This document shows, piece after piece, positions 37,839 through 49,910 of a DNA stretch of 64,000 nt (positions are counted from its first letter, which is position 1; each line of letters begins with the position of its first letter). The notes under the pieces are model-generated. The model was not told the DNA's origin, searched no databases, and saw only the letters and a program-made list of their open reading frames with translations. The DNA is taken from the NCBI GenBank assembly GCA_963776055.1, contig CAVZLD010000014.1:682001-746000 (forward strand), given 5' to 3'. This DNA comes from CAVZLD01 sp963776055. Lineage in GTDB: Bacteria; Planctomycetota; Planctomycetia; Pirellulales; Pirellulaceae. The position numbers were made by a program, and so were the translations under genes.

Positions 37839-40318
37839 ATGCAGCGACTGCTGAGAAGCTCGTGCGTGGTTGCGTTTTTGCTGATGGCGGCTGGGCCATC
37901 TGCAATCTACGCCGCTACGCTCGCCGATTCGTTCGACGACTGGTCGACCGACGGCACGCAGGGGGAAAACAGTTGGTGGAACGGTTACTACAACCTGACC
38001 GTTGACGAAGAAGAAGGGGATGGAATCTATCAGCCGGATGACTTCATTGAGTTTTTAAACGATGGGTCAGGGCAGGTACTGGAGGATGAGCAGAACAACT
38101 GGGATGGAGGTGCTTGGCGGCTGTACCGTGACACGGTGAATACGCCCGCTGCGGTTGAGACGGGGCCGTGGACGACGATTGGCCAGGCGGGAGGCCATCC
38201 AAGCGGTACGAACAGTCTGCCGCCCGTGCTTGTGGACAATCCACCGACGGCTGGTGAGGAACATTGGGCGGTCCGACGATGGGTGTCGACGTATGCGGGA
38301 CCGGCATACCTCGTGACCGACATGATCGACAACAATCCCGCGTGCGGTGGCGATGGCACCACTGTCCAACTCTACCGCAATGGTGAACTGCTCGACTCGA
38401 ACAGTGCGCTTGGCGAGGTGGGTGTGTGGAACTGGGTCGAATCGACCCTGGCAGTTGGTGATGTGATCGATTTTGCCTTGACACCGGAGGGAGTAAACGG
38501 CGAACGCTCTGATGGTTGCGACGGGACAGATTACCGATTGACCGTCACCGATGAACAACCCCCGGATCCCCCCGATCCACCGGCAGGACCGTTGGCAGAC
38601 TCCGCCTTGGATTGGTCGTTGAACGGGACCCAGGGCGAGAAGAACTGGTTCAACGGGTACTACAACCTGACGCAGGATGGTGACGGCGAATACCAAGTAG
38701 AGGACTTTCAACCGTTTTTGAATGATGGTTCGGGCGTTCCGGAAACAGATCCAGTGGAGATCAATCACTGGAATGGAACGGCCTATGACTTCGAAGGGAA
38801 TCCACCTTGGACGTTCCTGGCTTCGAGTGGCACGCATCCGAATGGTACAAACAACGGCGATGAACATTGGACGATTCGCCGCTGGGTCGCCGATGACCTC
38901 ACGAAGAGGACACCGTTGGAGCTGAACTGGAAGACCGCCAAGACGAATCTGAATCCCGACGGCGTCACCGGCAAGTTGTTCGTCAATGGGGAGTTGGTTG
39001 ACTCCGCGACGATCGCAGGAACCGATGGCGTCGGCGTCGATCGGAATTTCTACATCAATGCCGAACCAGGCGATGTGATTGATCTTGCGCTGACACCTCA
39101 GGGCATAACGAACGACGCTGATGGGTCGGATGGTTCGTCGAACCGCCTTACCGTCAACACAGAGCTGCCCGACGGCCCGCTTACGAACCCAGGCGAACTC
39201 TTTGCCGATTCGATCGCTGATTTCTCGACTGAAGGAGAACAGGGGCAGGACGGTTGGTTCTATGGCTACTACGATCAACGGCTGGACGCCGAAGAGGGGA
39301 ACGCCTTGTACGACGTGGAGGACTTCATTGCGTTCGAGAACGATGGAAGCGGTGTCGTCTCGTCGGATGATGGTTTTGGAGAGTGGAAAGACTGGGGGAA
39401 TGCCTGGAACGGCAGCAGTTGGGACCTGCTCGACAACGGTATTGTCGCACACGGTCCCTGGACGGCCCTCAATGCGACTGGCGGTCACCCGGCCGCCAAT
39501 GCCCAGGAGGACCCGGAGGTCCACTGGGTGATCCGGCGCTGGGTCAGCGACGCGGACGCAGAGACCGTTAACCTCAGCGGGATGTTGAGCAAGAACAGCA
39601 CCGGCGGCGACGGAACCATCGGGCGAATCTTGGTCGACGGTGAGGAGATCTGGTCCGCAGCTCACCGACGGTACGGAAGCCGTTCCGATTGATCTCATGG
39701 TGAGCTTGACCGAGGGAATGGTCATCGACTTCGCGATTGATCCTGATGGTGCGGGAAACTTCGATCCAGCAGATCCGCTGGGCACGATTGGTTTGGTGAC
39801 CGATGGGTCCGACCGAACAGAATTTGCGGTCCGATTGCAGGAGATCGTGCAGTTCATCCCCGATGGCCTGACGGGCGACTACAACGGGAATGGCGAGCTG
39901 GACGTGGAGGACCTGGACCTGCAGGCGGTCGAAATCGCCAGCGGCTTGGATCCGCCAGAGTTTGATCTGACCGGAGATGGTTTCGTCAATGACGCAGATC
40001 GCATCTTCTGGCTCCACGATTTGAAAGGCACCTGGGTTGGCGACGCCGATCTGAACGGCTTGTTCGACTCGGGCGACTTCGTGGCCGGTGTTCGTCGAAG
40101 GGCAAGTACGAGACGGGCGAAGCTGCTGGTTGGGCGCAAGGCGACTGGAACGCCGACCTGGTCTTTGACTCGGGCGACTTCGTGGCGGCGTTTATCGACG
40201 GCGGCTACGAGATCGGCGCAGTTCCCCGGCGCGGTGCAAGCCGTTCCGGAACCGAGCTGCGGTCGTGCTGACGCTGCTTGGTCTGCTGAGTCTGATCGGA
40301 TGGGTTCGCCGCCGATAA
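37839..40318 (+). CDS. PEP-CTERM protein 2: three repeat modules, dockerin-like region (five frameshifts)
   Basis: Reconstructed as about 824 residues. A GAGGGAGGA site precedes the ATG. The leader is a signal peptide (VVAFLLMAAGPSAIYA). Modules start near 37921, 38594 and 39202 with the same motifs as protein 1; module 2 is close to module 2 of protein 1. The Ca-loop region and PEP-CTERM tail are almost identical to those of protein 1 after correction. Extra bases are found near 39659 and at four points between about 40090 and 40262; each is clear from direct comparison with paralog 1. It ends with a TAA at 40316-40318. Probably exported and exosortase-processed; function unknown. Confidence 0.83.
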
Positions 40319-40392
40319 CCGGCGTGTGGTCTGTGTTGCATCTTCCTCGAGGGCCCTTCGAAGCGAGAATTCGAAGGGCCCTCTTGCTGCGC
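39865..40392 (+). repeat. 524-bp 3' block shared with paralog 1 (copy 2, with four extra bases)
   Basis: Counterpart of 36321-36844. It is four bases longer, and the four extra bases are single insertions near 40090, 40107, 40220 and 40261 that each break the frame. Substitutions are few and mostly silent. See copy 1. Confidence 0.85.
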
Positions 40393-40864
40393 TGCGGGGA
40401 TTCACTCCACGGGATCGCGAAGTGACTTGCATCGGTTGCGTTCACGATTCTTATCCCCACGGTCCAAAAGGGAGAATTTTAGGGAAAAGGGTAGACTGGG
40501 GGGATTCTCCGGATACCATAACGCTCATGTGCCTGTTTTGCATGAGATGAATGGAGCGCTCATGAACGACAGGTCTCGCGCGAGTCTGCGAGACCCAATT
40601 GAGAAGGGAGGACGCTACTGACTGCGATGCGTTTGGCCAGTCTGCACCGTTGACGTTGTCACGATGGGATGGATCGACATCAGGAAGTAGCGGTTTTCCG
40701 CTTCGTTGTCTCCTGCCCCTCGTTCGCCTGGTTTATCACGGCGCTTCTTCACGGGGCAATGGCTGCTCCAAGTGCTTCGGCAGCAAGCATCTCACCGGTT
40801 CCAAGGCGCGAGACATTTGATATTGAGATTTGCGAGAGCAACGCAACAACGAGGAGTGTGCCTG
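40319..40864. other. Intergenic region between PEP-CTERM genes 2 and 3
   Basis: About 545 bases. After the shared hairpin I see a small stem (GGTCTCGC / GCGAGACC, 40572-40595) and the GAGGAG ribosome site of the next gene. No gene is supported. Confidence 0.5.
40349..40383 (+). terminator. Strong hairpin after PEP-CTERM protein 2
   Basis: The 14-bp stem GAGGGCCCTTCGAA / TTCGAAGGGCCCTC is the same as after protein 1, with no T-run. Confidence 0.6.
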
Positions 40865-42878
40865 ATGCGCAACGAAAGACTTTTGGGCCGCTGGCGAGGC
40901 GGCCTGCTACTGTTGGGAATTGTGTGCGTCTTGTCGGCGCCCGGTTCTCTGCGAGCGGAGACACTCGCCGACTCATCGATTGACTGGTCGGCTACCGGTA
41001 CGCAAGGCGAAAACGACTGGTTCTATGGCTGGCGAAATTACACCGTCGACGGTGGGGGTGACTACGACACCTCGCTCTTCATTCCGTTTCTGAATGACGG
41101 ATCGAACGTCGTTTCTCAAGACGGTCCCAATCAGTGGACCGGCAGCCAATGGGATATGTCTGCGTGCTGCTCCCTGGACCAACCTGCAGCAAGAAGATGC
41201 TCATCCGAACGGCGAGAACAACGCCGAGGAACATTGGGTGATTCGTCGTTGGGTGGCGGATTCTCTGGCTGCTCCGACGCAATTGGAATTGCGGTCCAAT
41301 CTGTTTGCGACCAACACGGGGCCGTCCGGCACGACCGTGCATCTGTTCCAGAACGGTACGCTGCTGGATACGCTGACGACCGACTCGGCCGCGGGGCTAA
41401 CCAACAGCGTGTACCAGACAGTCAGTCCGGGTGACATTATTGACCTGGCGCTGACTCCGCTGGGCGTGGATGGTTCGCGGGCCGATGGTTCCGACGGATC
41501 TTCGTTCCGACTTACGGTCACCGATGATCCGCCACCGGTCCCGCCCATCGCCGACTCGGCTGCCGATTGGTCGACCACCGGGACGCAGGGCGAGAAGAAC
41601 TGGTTCAACGGCTATTACAACAAGACGCAGGATGCAGACGGCATCTATCAGCAGGCCGACTTCCGAGAGCTTCTTGAACGACGGTTCGAATGTTCCGGAG
41701 ACCGATCCGGTGGAAGTCAATCACTGGAACGGATCCGCCTATGACTTCGAAGGAAACCCGCCCTGGACCACCCAGGCACAAGTGAACGCTCATCCCAACG
41801 GAACGAACAATGGCGACGAGCACTGGGCGATTCGCCGGTACGTTGCCAGCGATCTGACCAAGACCACTCCCTTGGAGCTCAACTGGCAGATGCGAAAGAA
41901 CGGTGCCGGCGGTGACGGTGTCGTGGGAACGGTGTTTGTCAATGGCCACGGTTGTCGATTCCAGAACGATCGCCGGCAACGACACGACCGGCGTGAGCAA
42001 TCTCGTCTACATCAACGCCGAAGTTGGTGATGTCATCGATTTCGCTTTGGGCCCGAATATCGCGGACGGCAGCGATAGTTCTTCCACGCAGTTGACGATT
42101 CGCGATGTCCTACCCGAAGGGGACCTCTACAACCCGACCGTTCCTCCGAACGTGCTGGCCGATTCGGTCGCCGAGTTCTCCGAGAATCAGGGGCAGGACG
42201 GCTGGACGTACGGGTACTACGATGTCCGCGAGGATGTGGAGGATGGGGACGGCGTCTATGGTCCCGGTGACCTGATCCCCTACCTGAACGATGGCAGTGG
42301 TGTTGTGTCGACCGACCCGGACGATTGGGGGCTGGAAGAACAGCACGAACCATTGGAATGCCGCCGGCAACAAATGGGATCTGCTGGACCAAGGCACGGT
42401 GGGTCATGGTCCTTGGACGGAGCTGTACGGCAACGGTGGACACCCTGCGGCCAACGGCCAGGATGATCCTTCCGTTCACTGGGCGGTCCGCCGATGGGTC
42501 AGTGACTTTGAAGGAACCGTGCGAGTTAGCGGGACCTACAGTAATGGCGGCGGAGGCGACGGTACCGTCGGGCGGATCTTCCTCGATGGGGAAGAGACCT
42601 GGTCGGAACTGTCGGATGGCGCCGTGGTCAATTTCAGCGTCGACTTGGCTGTCAGCGAAGGCTCCCTGCTCGATTTCGCGATTGATCCCGATGGAGCGGG
42701 GGTATTGGATCCGAGCGATCCGCTGACGTTGAATTCGATCGCCGACGGATCGGATGGGACCACCTTCTTCTTCTCCATCGAAGAAGTCGTTCCCTTCGTC
42801 CCGATTCCCGAACCATCCAGTCTCTTGCTGGCCGGCTTGGGATTGCTCGGTTTGGCCGGGCTCCGCCGCCGTCGGTAG
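40865..42878 (+). CDS. PEP-CTERM protein 3: three repeat modules (four frameshifts)
   Basis: Reconstructed as about 669 residues from the ATG at 40865, preceded by GAGGAG. The leader is a signal peptide (GGLLLLGIVCVLSAPGSLRA). Modules begin near 40965, 41548 and 42157 with the same motifs as in proteins 1 and 2. It differs in having no dockerin-like repeats: module 3 runs straight into the PEP-CTERM tail (IPEPSSLLLAGLGLLGLAGL, RRRR). Frame breaks near 41160, 41665, 41947 and 42338 are each consistent with one extra base. Probably exosortase-processed; function unknown. A strong terminator follows. Confidence 0.82.
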
Positions 42879-42906
42879 TCGGCCAAAACCGCTGAAAATA
42901 ACCTTG

Positions 42907-42945
42907 AGCGGCCGATCTTCTTGGACAAAGATCGGCCGCTTTTTT
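42907..42945 (+). terminator. Rho-independent terminator after PEP-CTERM protein 3
   Basis: A 13-bp perfect stem (AGCGGCCGATCTT / AAGATCGGCCGCT) with an eight-base loop, then a run of six T. It is the clearest terminator in the window and ends the PEP-CTERM array. Confidence 0.9.
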
Positions 42946-43141
42946 CATTTTTGTGTAAGCTGAAGGGTGCGGCAGGCCACGGCAATCGAAGGGTGGTTCC
43001 TGCAGCGGGCGAAGTGGGAAGCCAAGAAGTCACAGGCGGTTTTGACGCCTTTCTCTCGCGTAGTAGGCTGCGGTCCGAAACCGTGAGAGTCTCTTCTGGG
43101 GTGGTTCGAAACCGAGAGAACGTCGTGGAAAGGCGGATGCA

Positions 43142-46100
43142 GTGAGAACTCTATTCCGAGGGAAGTCTGCGCGGAGTCGCAAACGCGGGCGGTCTCGACG
43201 AGCCACCCTGACGCCCCGTCTGGAGACCCTGGAGCCTCGCGTGGTGCTGGCCGCCCAGGTGATCATCAGCGAGTTCGTCGCCGACAATGACGATGGGATT
43301 GTGGATGAGGACGGCGAATCTTCCGACTGGATCGAACTGCTGAATGTGAGTGCCGACGTCGTGGATCTCGACGGCTGGCATCTGACCGATAACGCGCAGA
43401 ACACCAACAAGTGGCGGTTGCCGGCGGTCACGATCGATCCCGGTGAACAGCTCGTTCTGTTCGCCTCCGGCAAGGATCGGGACAATCCCACGCGGCCGCT
43501 GCACACCGATTTCAAACTCGATTCCGACGGCGAATACCTGGCGTTGACGCGGCCGGATCAGAGCGTTGAGTTCGAGTTCGCTCCGACGTATCCCCTACAA
43601 GTCGAGGACGTCTCGTACGGTGTTCCGAACGCGACGACGCAGACCTTGCTGGTGGGGAGCGGATCCGCGGCCCGCGCGTGGGTCGCCACGGACGGTCATT
43701 GGGATCCCGATCCGGCGGCGGAAGATGTGACCGGCAGTTGGCTCGATCCGGCTTTGGATACCAGTGGTCCGGAGTGGTTCGACGCCGTTCTGGGGATCGG
43801 CTTCTACGACCCGGCAGATGATCCCAATCCGCAGCCGGGTTCCGGCACGCTGGTCGCGGATTCCGCGGCGGAGTTCAGCCGGTACCAGAACCGTGACGGT
43901 TGGCAGTATGGATACTGGGATCAATCGGCGGATGAGGATGGCCAGTACGACGCGTTAGGGTCCAGATTTCGATCGCTTTCTCTGGTCCGGGCTGAGCACA
44001 ATTTCAACCAACAATCAGTGGGATGGTTCGAAGTGGGATCTGGCGGTGGCTCCGGATCCGCCCCAGACCGAATTGCGTGCCGACGGAGGACATCCGGCCG
44101 GTCGCAGCACCGGCGACGAGGTGCAGTACGCGATCCGCCGCTGGATCAGTGAAGTCACCGGGTCGATGCTGATCTCCGGTCGCTTCGAAAACGCGAGCTC
44201 AGCCGGCGATGGCGTTGTCGGCCGCATTTTGGTCGATGGTCAGGAGGTCTTCCACCGATCGGTCAATGGCGGTGGATTGGACTATCGCGTCGTCGCTGCA
44301 GTCACGGAAGGACAACGCGTCGACTTCGTGATTGATCCGGGCGAGGCGGGATATGAGGAAGGCGACGATGCCGTCTTCACTGCGCGGATCGAGGATGTGA
44401 CGCATCTGATCGGTGACCAGGGAGGACTGCCGACTCTGGCCGATCAGATCGCGAGCGAACATCGAGAGTCAGATGAGGGACGTGGCGAGTTCGGTCTATG
44501 TTCGGATTCCCTTCACGCCGAGATCACGTGGAATTTGACGCCCTGACGCTGAACGTGAAGTACGACGATGCCTTCGTCGCCTATCTGAACGGTCGGCCGA
44601 TTGCCGCGGCCGGTGGCCCGGATGCTGCGGAAGCGGCCTGGAATTCGGTCGCCGCTCAGCGATCGGATCGGTCGAGCAGGCGCTGGCCGGTGTGAGCTTC
44701 AATGTGACGAGTGCGACCGATGTCCTGATTGCCGATACGGAAAACGTGTTGATGATTCACGCCATCAATCGTTCCGTGGACAACGACGATCTGTTGCTTG
44801 CGGCCGAACTCGTGGGAACCCGACTCGATGTTCGGCCGGATGAGTTTCGCTATTTTGTTGAGCCGACCCCCGGAGAAGCGAACGGATTCGGCGATCCGAC
44901 CCTGGGGCCCCTCTTCCTGGCACGGGCACACAGTCCGGAGCTACCAGGCATCACCGATCCGATCGTGGTGACGGCGACGGTGACGGAGGCGTTTTCGCCG
45001 ATCTCGCGCGTCGATCTCCACTATCGGGCGATGTACGGTACAGAACGCAATCTGCCGATGGTCGATGACGGAAGCGGAGACGGATGCGGTCGCCGGCGAC
45101 GGGATCTTCACCGCCACGATTCCCGCGGGGCGGGCGGAGAACGGGCAGATGATCCGCTGGTATATGACCGCCGAGGATATGCAGGGGCAGACCAGCCGCT
45201 ATCCCCGCTTCGACAGATCCGCTCGATTCGGAGGAATACTTCGGGACGATTCTCGCCGATCCATCGCGTGCAAAGTAACTTGCCGGTGCTGCACTGGTTC
45301 GTCTCTTCACGCAATGCGGCGATGACCCGCGGTGGTACACGCGGGTCGTTGTACTATGACGGGGAGTTCTACGATAACGTGCAGTTTGATCTGCATGGCC
45401 AATCGACAGGTGGTTTTCCCACGCAGAAGAAAAGCATGGACGTCGATTTCACGGCGGACCATCGTTTTCGTTGGAGCGATGACATTCCGCGAATGAAGGA
45501 CTTCAATCTGCTGACCAACTACGCGGATAAGTCCAAGCTGCGGAATACGCTGGCGTACGAACAGCGGCGGCTAATCGGCGACGCTTACCATCTGGCTTTC
45601 CGGTGCGGGTGCAGCACAACGGTGAGTTCTTTGCGGTGTACGATTTCGTCGAAGACGGGGATGATCGCTGGCTGGAGCGAATGGGATATGGATCCCGAAG
45701 GCGCGTTGTACAAGATGTACAACAGCATGGATGCGGCAACCGGTGAGAAGAAGACACGCCGTGACGAAGGAAACGCCGACCTGCAGGCGCTGGTCAATGG
45801 AGTTCGACTGAGCGGTCAGGCACGCACGGAGTTTCTGTTCGATAATGTCAATGTCGCCGCCATGGCGAATTATCTCGCCGGCTTCGTGATTACGTCCAGC
45901 CGGGATTGCTGCCACAAGAACTACTATGCCTACCGCGACACGAACGGCACCGAAGAATGGCAGTACATGGCCTGGGACGTCGACCTGAGTCAGGGCCGTA
46001 ACTGGGGTGGATTCGGCTTGGCCTATTTCGACGATACGATCTACCCGGACAATGCTCTCTATATGGGACAGAACAATGTCCTGATCAGCGCGCTTTACGC

Positions 46101-49100
46101 CACGCCCGGATTCCGCGAGATGTACCTGCGGCGAGTTCGGACGCTGATCGACGAATATGTCAAGCCGCCGGGGACTCCTTACGACCAATTGCCGTTGGAA
46201 ACGCGAGTCGACGAGCTGGTGCAGTGGATGGCGGCCGATGCGGCGCTGGATAACCAGTTGCATCGGGCGACCTGGGGGCAGACCGGTTTTCAGAGCGTTC
46301 GAAGAGGCAACCGACATTCTGAAAGACGAATATGCCGGACCGCGACGAGAGTTCCTCTACTACACGCAGGTGGTGCCCGAAAACAATCTGCGAGTGCTGA
46401 TTTCCGGTGACGTTGGTGCCACGCAAGCGCGCTACTTCGTTCCCACTAACAATGACCTGGGCGACGAGCTGGACGGACGCGGAGTTCGACGATGCCAATT
46501 GGCTGACGGGGCAGACCGGCTTCGGTTTCGAAAAGTCTCCCCCGGGGTATGCGGACTTGCTGCGCACGGATCTGTCGACCGCGATGGAGGATCGAACTTC
46601 CGTCTATCTGCGCATCCCGTTCCAGATCGAATCAATCAACGATGTCTTGCCGTTGACACTGCGGATGAAATACGACGATGGGTTCATCGCCTACTTGAAC
46701 GGCACGGAGGTCGCGCGCCGAGGGGTCAATGGAACGCCCGTCGTTCGATATGACCACTCGTAGTCATTCCGATTCGCAGGCGGTGGAATTCGAGAACATC
46801 GATATCTCGGAGTTTGTCGATCGCGCTCCGCGCGGGTGAAAACGTGCTGGCGATCCAGGCCGTCAACTATTCGGCTGATAGCAGCGACTTTTTGATCATC
46901 CCGGAGCTGACAGTCGGTGTTGTTTCCCAGGGCGGCGGTGAGATTCCATTGGCCCAGCAGGGCAATCCTTCGCTGGACCTGGCGTCGATCGACTTTAACC
47001 CGGCCAGTGGGAATCAGGACGAAGAATACCTGGAACTGCGAAATCCGCACGACTTCGCCGTGGATATCTCGGGATGGCAACTGCGAGACGGAATCGAGTG
47101 GCAGTTCGCCCCGGGAACGGTCTTGCCCGCCGGTTGGAGCGTTTACGTCACGCCCAATGCCAAGGCTTTTCGCGCACGTACTTCCGGGCCGTCCGGAGGA
47201 CAGTCGTTGTTCGTGCAAGGCAACTTTGACGGACATCTTTCCAATTTTGGGGAAACCATCGAGTTGTGGGCATCCGACGGAACGCTCGTGACTTCCTGGT
47301 CCTATGACGGCGACCCGACCGATGTGCAGCAGCATTTGCGCGATGACGGAAATCATGTATCATCCGTTGCCGCCAAGTGCGCAGGAGTTGGCCATCAATT
47401 CGACTTGGACCAGCGACTCTTTCGAGTTTCTGGAATTGACCAACGCATCGACCGACCTGACGTTAGATCTTGCCGGGGCTCGCTTCAGCGACGGAATTGA
47501 GTTCGACTTTGCCCAGGCGGCGCTGACCACGCTGGCTCCGCAGCAAAGCCTGCTGCTGGTCAAAGACCGGAATGCGTTCGAAAGCCGCTACGGTAGCGAA
47601 ATGATGTCACGGGTCGCCGGCGAATTCCAGATGGCCAGCGGATTGCGCGATAGCGGGGAAGTCCTGAAGCTGGATGACGCAACGCAGTCGACCGTCTTCG
47701 AATTTGCGTACGACGATAATGTCGACCGGCGCTGGCCGGCCCGTGCGGATGGGCTCGGAAGCTCCCTGCAGATCGTGGGACCGGAACGGGACCCCGCCGC
47801 TGCCGACAGCTGGCAACCCAGTCTTCGAATTCATGGTACGCCAGGCGATGTCGAGGATGTGAGCATCCCGCAGGTGGTGATCAACGAAGTGCTCTCGCAC
47901 CCGGTTACGCCTTCGCTGGACGCCGTGGAGTTGTTCCATGCCGGCTCGACACCGGTCGACTTGGGGTTCTTTTACTTGAGTGACGATGCGACCGAGGGAT
48001 TGGAAAAATTCCGCTTGGCGGCGGGGACGTTGGAACCGGGGCAGTTCCTGGTTCTGGATGAGCAAGATTTCGGCCTCGGCGATCCGCACTCCTTCGGCCT
48101 CAGCGGAACGCACGGCGATCAACTGTTCCTGACCTGGGGAGATGCCGAGCGGCCGATCTGGTTCGTGGACGATGTGACCTTCCCGGCGGCGGCCGCGGCG
48201 GAGTCGTTCGGGCGGCACTCCGTGGACCGTGGGCGGCATGGCGCCGCTGTCGAGTCCTTCGCTGGGGTCCGCCAACGGAGCATTTCGTATCGGGCCGGTT
48301 GTCATCAGCGAAGTGCACTACCATCCGGCCGATCCCGGGGCGGCCGCCCTGGCCATCGATCCGACGTTGACGGCGGCCGATCTGGAATTTGTGGAGATCC
48401 ACAATCCGACCGCTGGCACCGTGTCTCTGGAGGAGTGGCGCTTGCGCGGCGACGTCGATTTCGATTTTGATGCGGCGGACCAATTGGCCCCCGGAGAGAC
48501 CGTCGCTCGTGCTCCCCTTCCAACCGACCCGGCCCGACAATGCGGCTCGAGTGGCGGCGTTTCGCGCGGAATATGGATTGTCCGACCAAGTGCGTTTGTT
48601 CGGAGGTTTCAGCGGAGAGCTGGAGAATTCCGGAGAACGAGTCACGTTGCAGCGTCCTGGCGTGCCGTCCGAAGCGGAACCCGACTTCCTTCCGCGTTTG
48701 ACCGAAGACGAACTGTGGTACGACGACGCACCGCCCTGGCCGGAAACGGCCGATGGCCAGGGCGATTCGCTGCAACGAGCCTATCGAACCGGACTGGGCA
48801 GCGATCCCGCGTCCTGGAAGGCGGATTCCCCAACGCCGGGACGCGTGGAATTCATCGCCGACACTTGCCGGAGACTTCAACGGAGATGGAGAGCTGGATG
48901 AGATCGATATCGAGCTATTCAGCCAGCAGCAACGCAGTCCCGAATCCGTCGCTTGCGTTCGATCTGAATCGGGATGGATTTGTCGACGAGCTGGATCGAG
49001 ATCAGTTGATCTTTGAGGAATTTGGCACGCACGTACGGAGATGCCGATCTGAACGGCCTGTTTGATTCCAGTGACATGATTGCGGTGTTTATTGTCGGCG

Positions 49101-49663
49101 AATATGAAGACACGGTCGCAGGAAATTCGACGTGGAGTGAAGGCGATTGGAACGGTGATGGCGAATTTGACTCGGGCGATATGATCACGGCCTTCGTGGC
49201 CGGCGGATACGAGCAGCCGGCTGGTGTGCAGGCGGTTGCTCTCGGTGAAACGTGGCAACCGGTTCCCCGTTGGCCCATGCCGACCGAGGATCATGTGCCA
49301 CCCGCGGGACGTCGCTCCTCGCGACTGGCACCTGAGGCTTGGACGCCATCTGCCGCCCTTTCTCCCATCGATCTCATGGCGAACGCCCTTGCCGCGCGAT
49401 CGGCCGAAAGGGGGACCGGTCCGGTCCATCGCGAGCACGACGCGGTCTTTTTCCAGTCGCTTCGGGGTGCTCACGCTCCTCCGGTGTCCGCCGGTGACGT
49501 GATTCGCTCCTCGCGGTTGCTGGATCTGACAGCACGTGACACGCTCTTCGCCAGCGCCCGTCCGCTGCTCTGGGGCGAACCGGAACTGCCCGTCTCTCGC
49601 AACGCTACGAATCCGGCTCCGTCTGCCGTTTTTCCAGCGATTGCTGACCGGGAAGAATCCTGA
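43142..49663 (+). CDS. Giant lamin-tail/CotH surface protein with dockerin-like region (about 20 frameshifts)
   Basis: Joined frames give about 2,170 residues. A GTG at 43142 starts a basic leader and a LEPR-XLL-like motif (LETLEPRVVLAAQ). Then: a lamin-tail domain (VIISEFVADNDDGIVDEDGE, SSDWIELLNVSADVVDLDGW), one copy of the PEP-CTERM-array module near 43850-44405, a CotH-like kinase region (HWFVSSRNAAMTRGGTRGS, NYYAYRDTNGTEEWQYMAWD, VDLSQGRNWGG), further lamin-tail domains (NPASGNQDEEYLELRNPHDF, VVISEVHYHPADPG), and Ca-loop repeats (DFNGDGELDEIDIEL, DLNRDGFVDELDRD, DADLNGLFDSSDMIAVF, DWNGDGEFDSGDMITAF). There is no PEP-CTERM tail. Nearly all frame changes are one extra base; one near 45600 is a missing base. 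Probably a large exported or surface protein. Confidence 0.78.
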
Positions 49664-49910
49664 TTCTTGGGTTGCGAGTACCGCCGAATATTGCCAACCT
49701 CTCCGGTACCCAGGGTTGTCGCGGTTCTTGAAACCTGGAACCGAACGCCGATAATGCACAACCGACGAACCGGGGAGAAGAATGCGGCGCGGCCAGCCGG
49801 CGTGTGGATACTGCGGGTGGTGTGCGGAATATCCCTGACCGACGCCTTTCTGCCCCTGTTCTATTCTGTTCCGGGCGACGACGTTGGGGGCACGGGAGGA
49901 CAACGAGCGA

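Noticed and set aside
38067..39857. 596-residue minus-strand open frame, and a similar 365-residue one at 35595-36692
   Set aside because: They are antisense to PEP-CTERM proteins 2 and 1. They resemble each other only because the sense genes are homologous.
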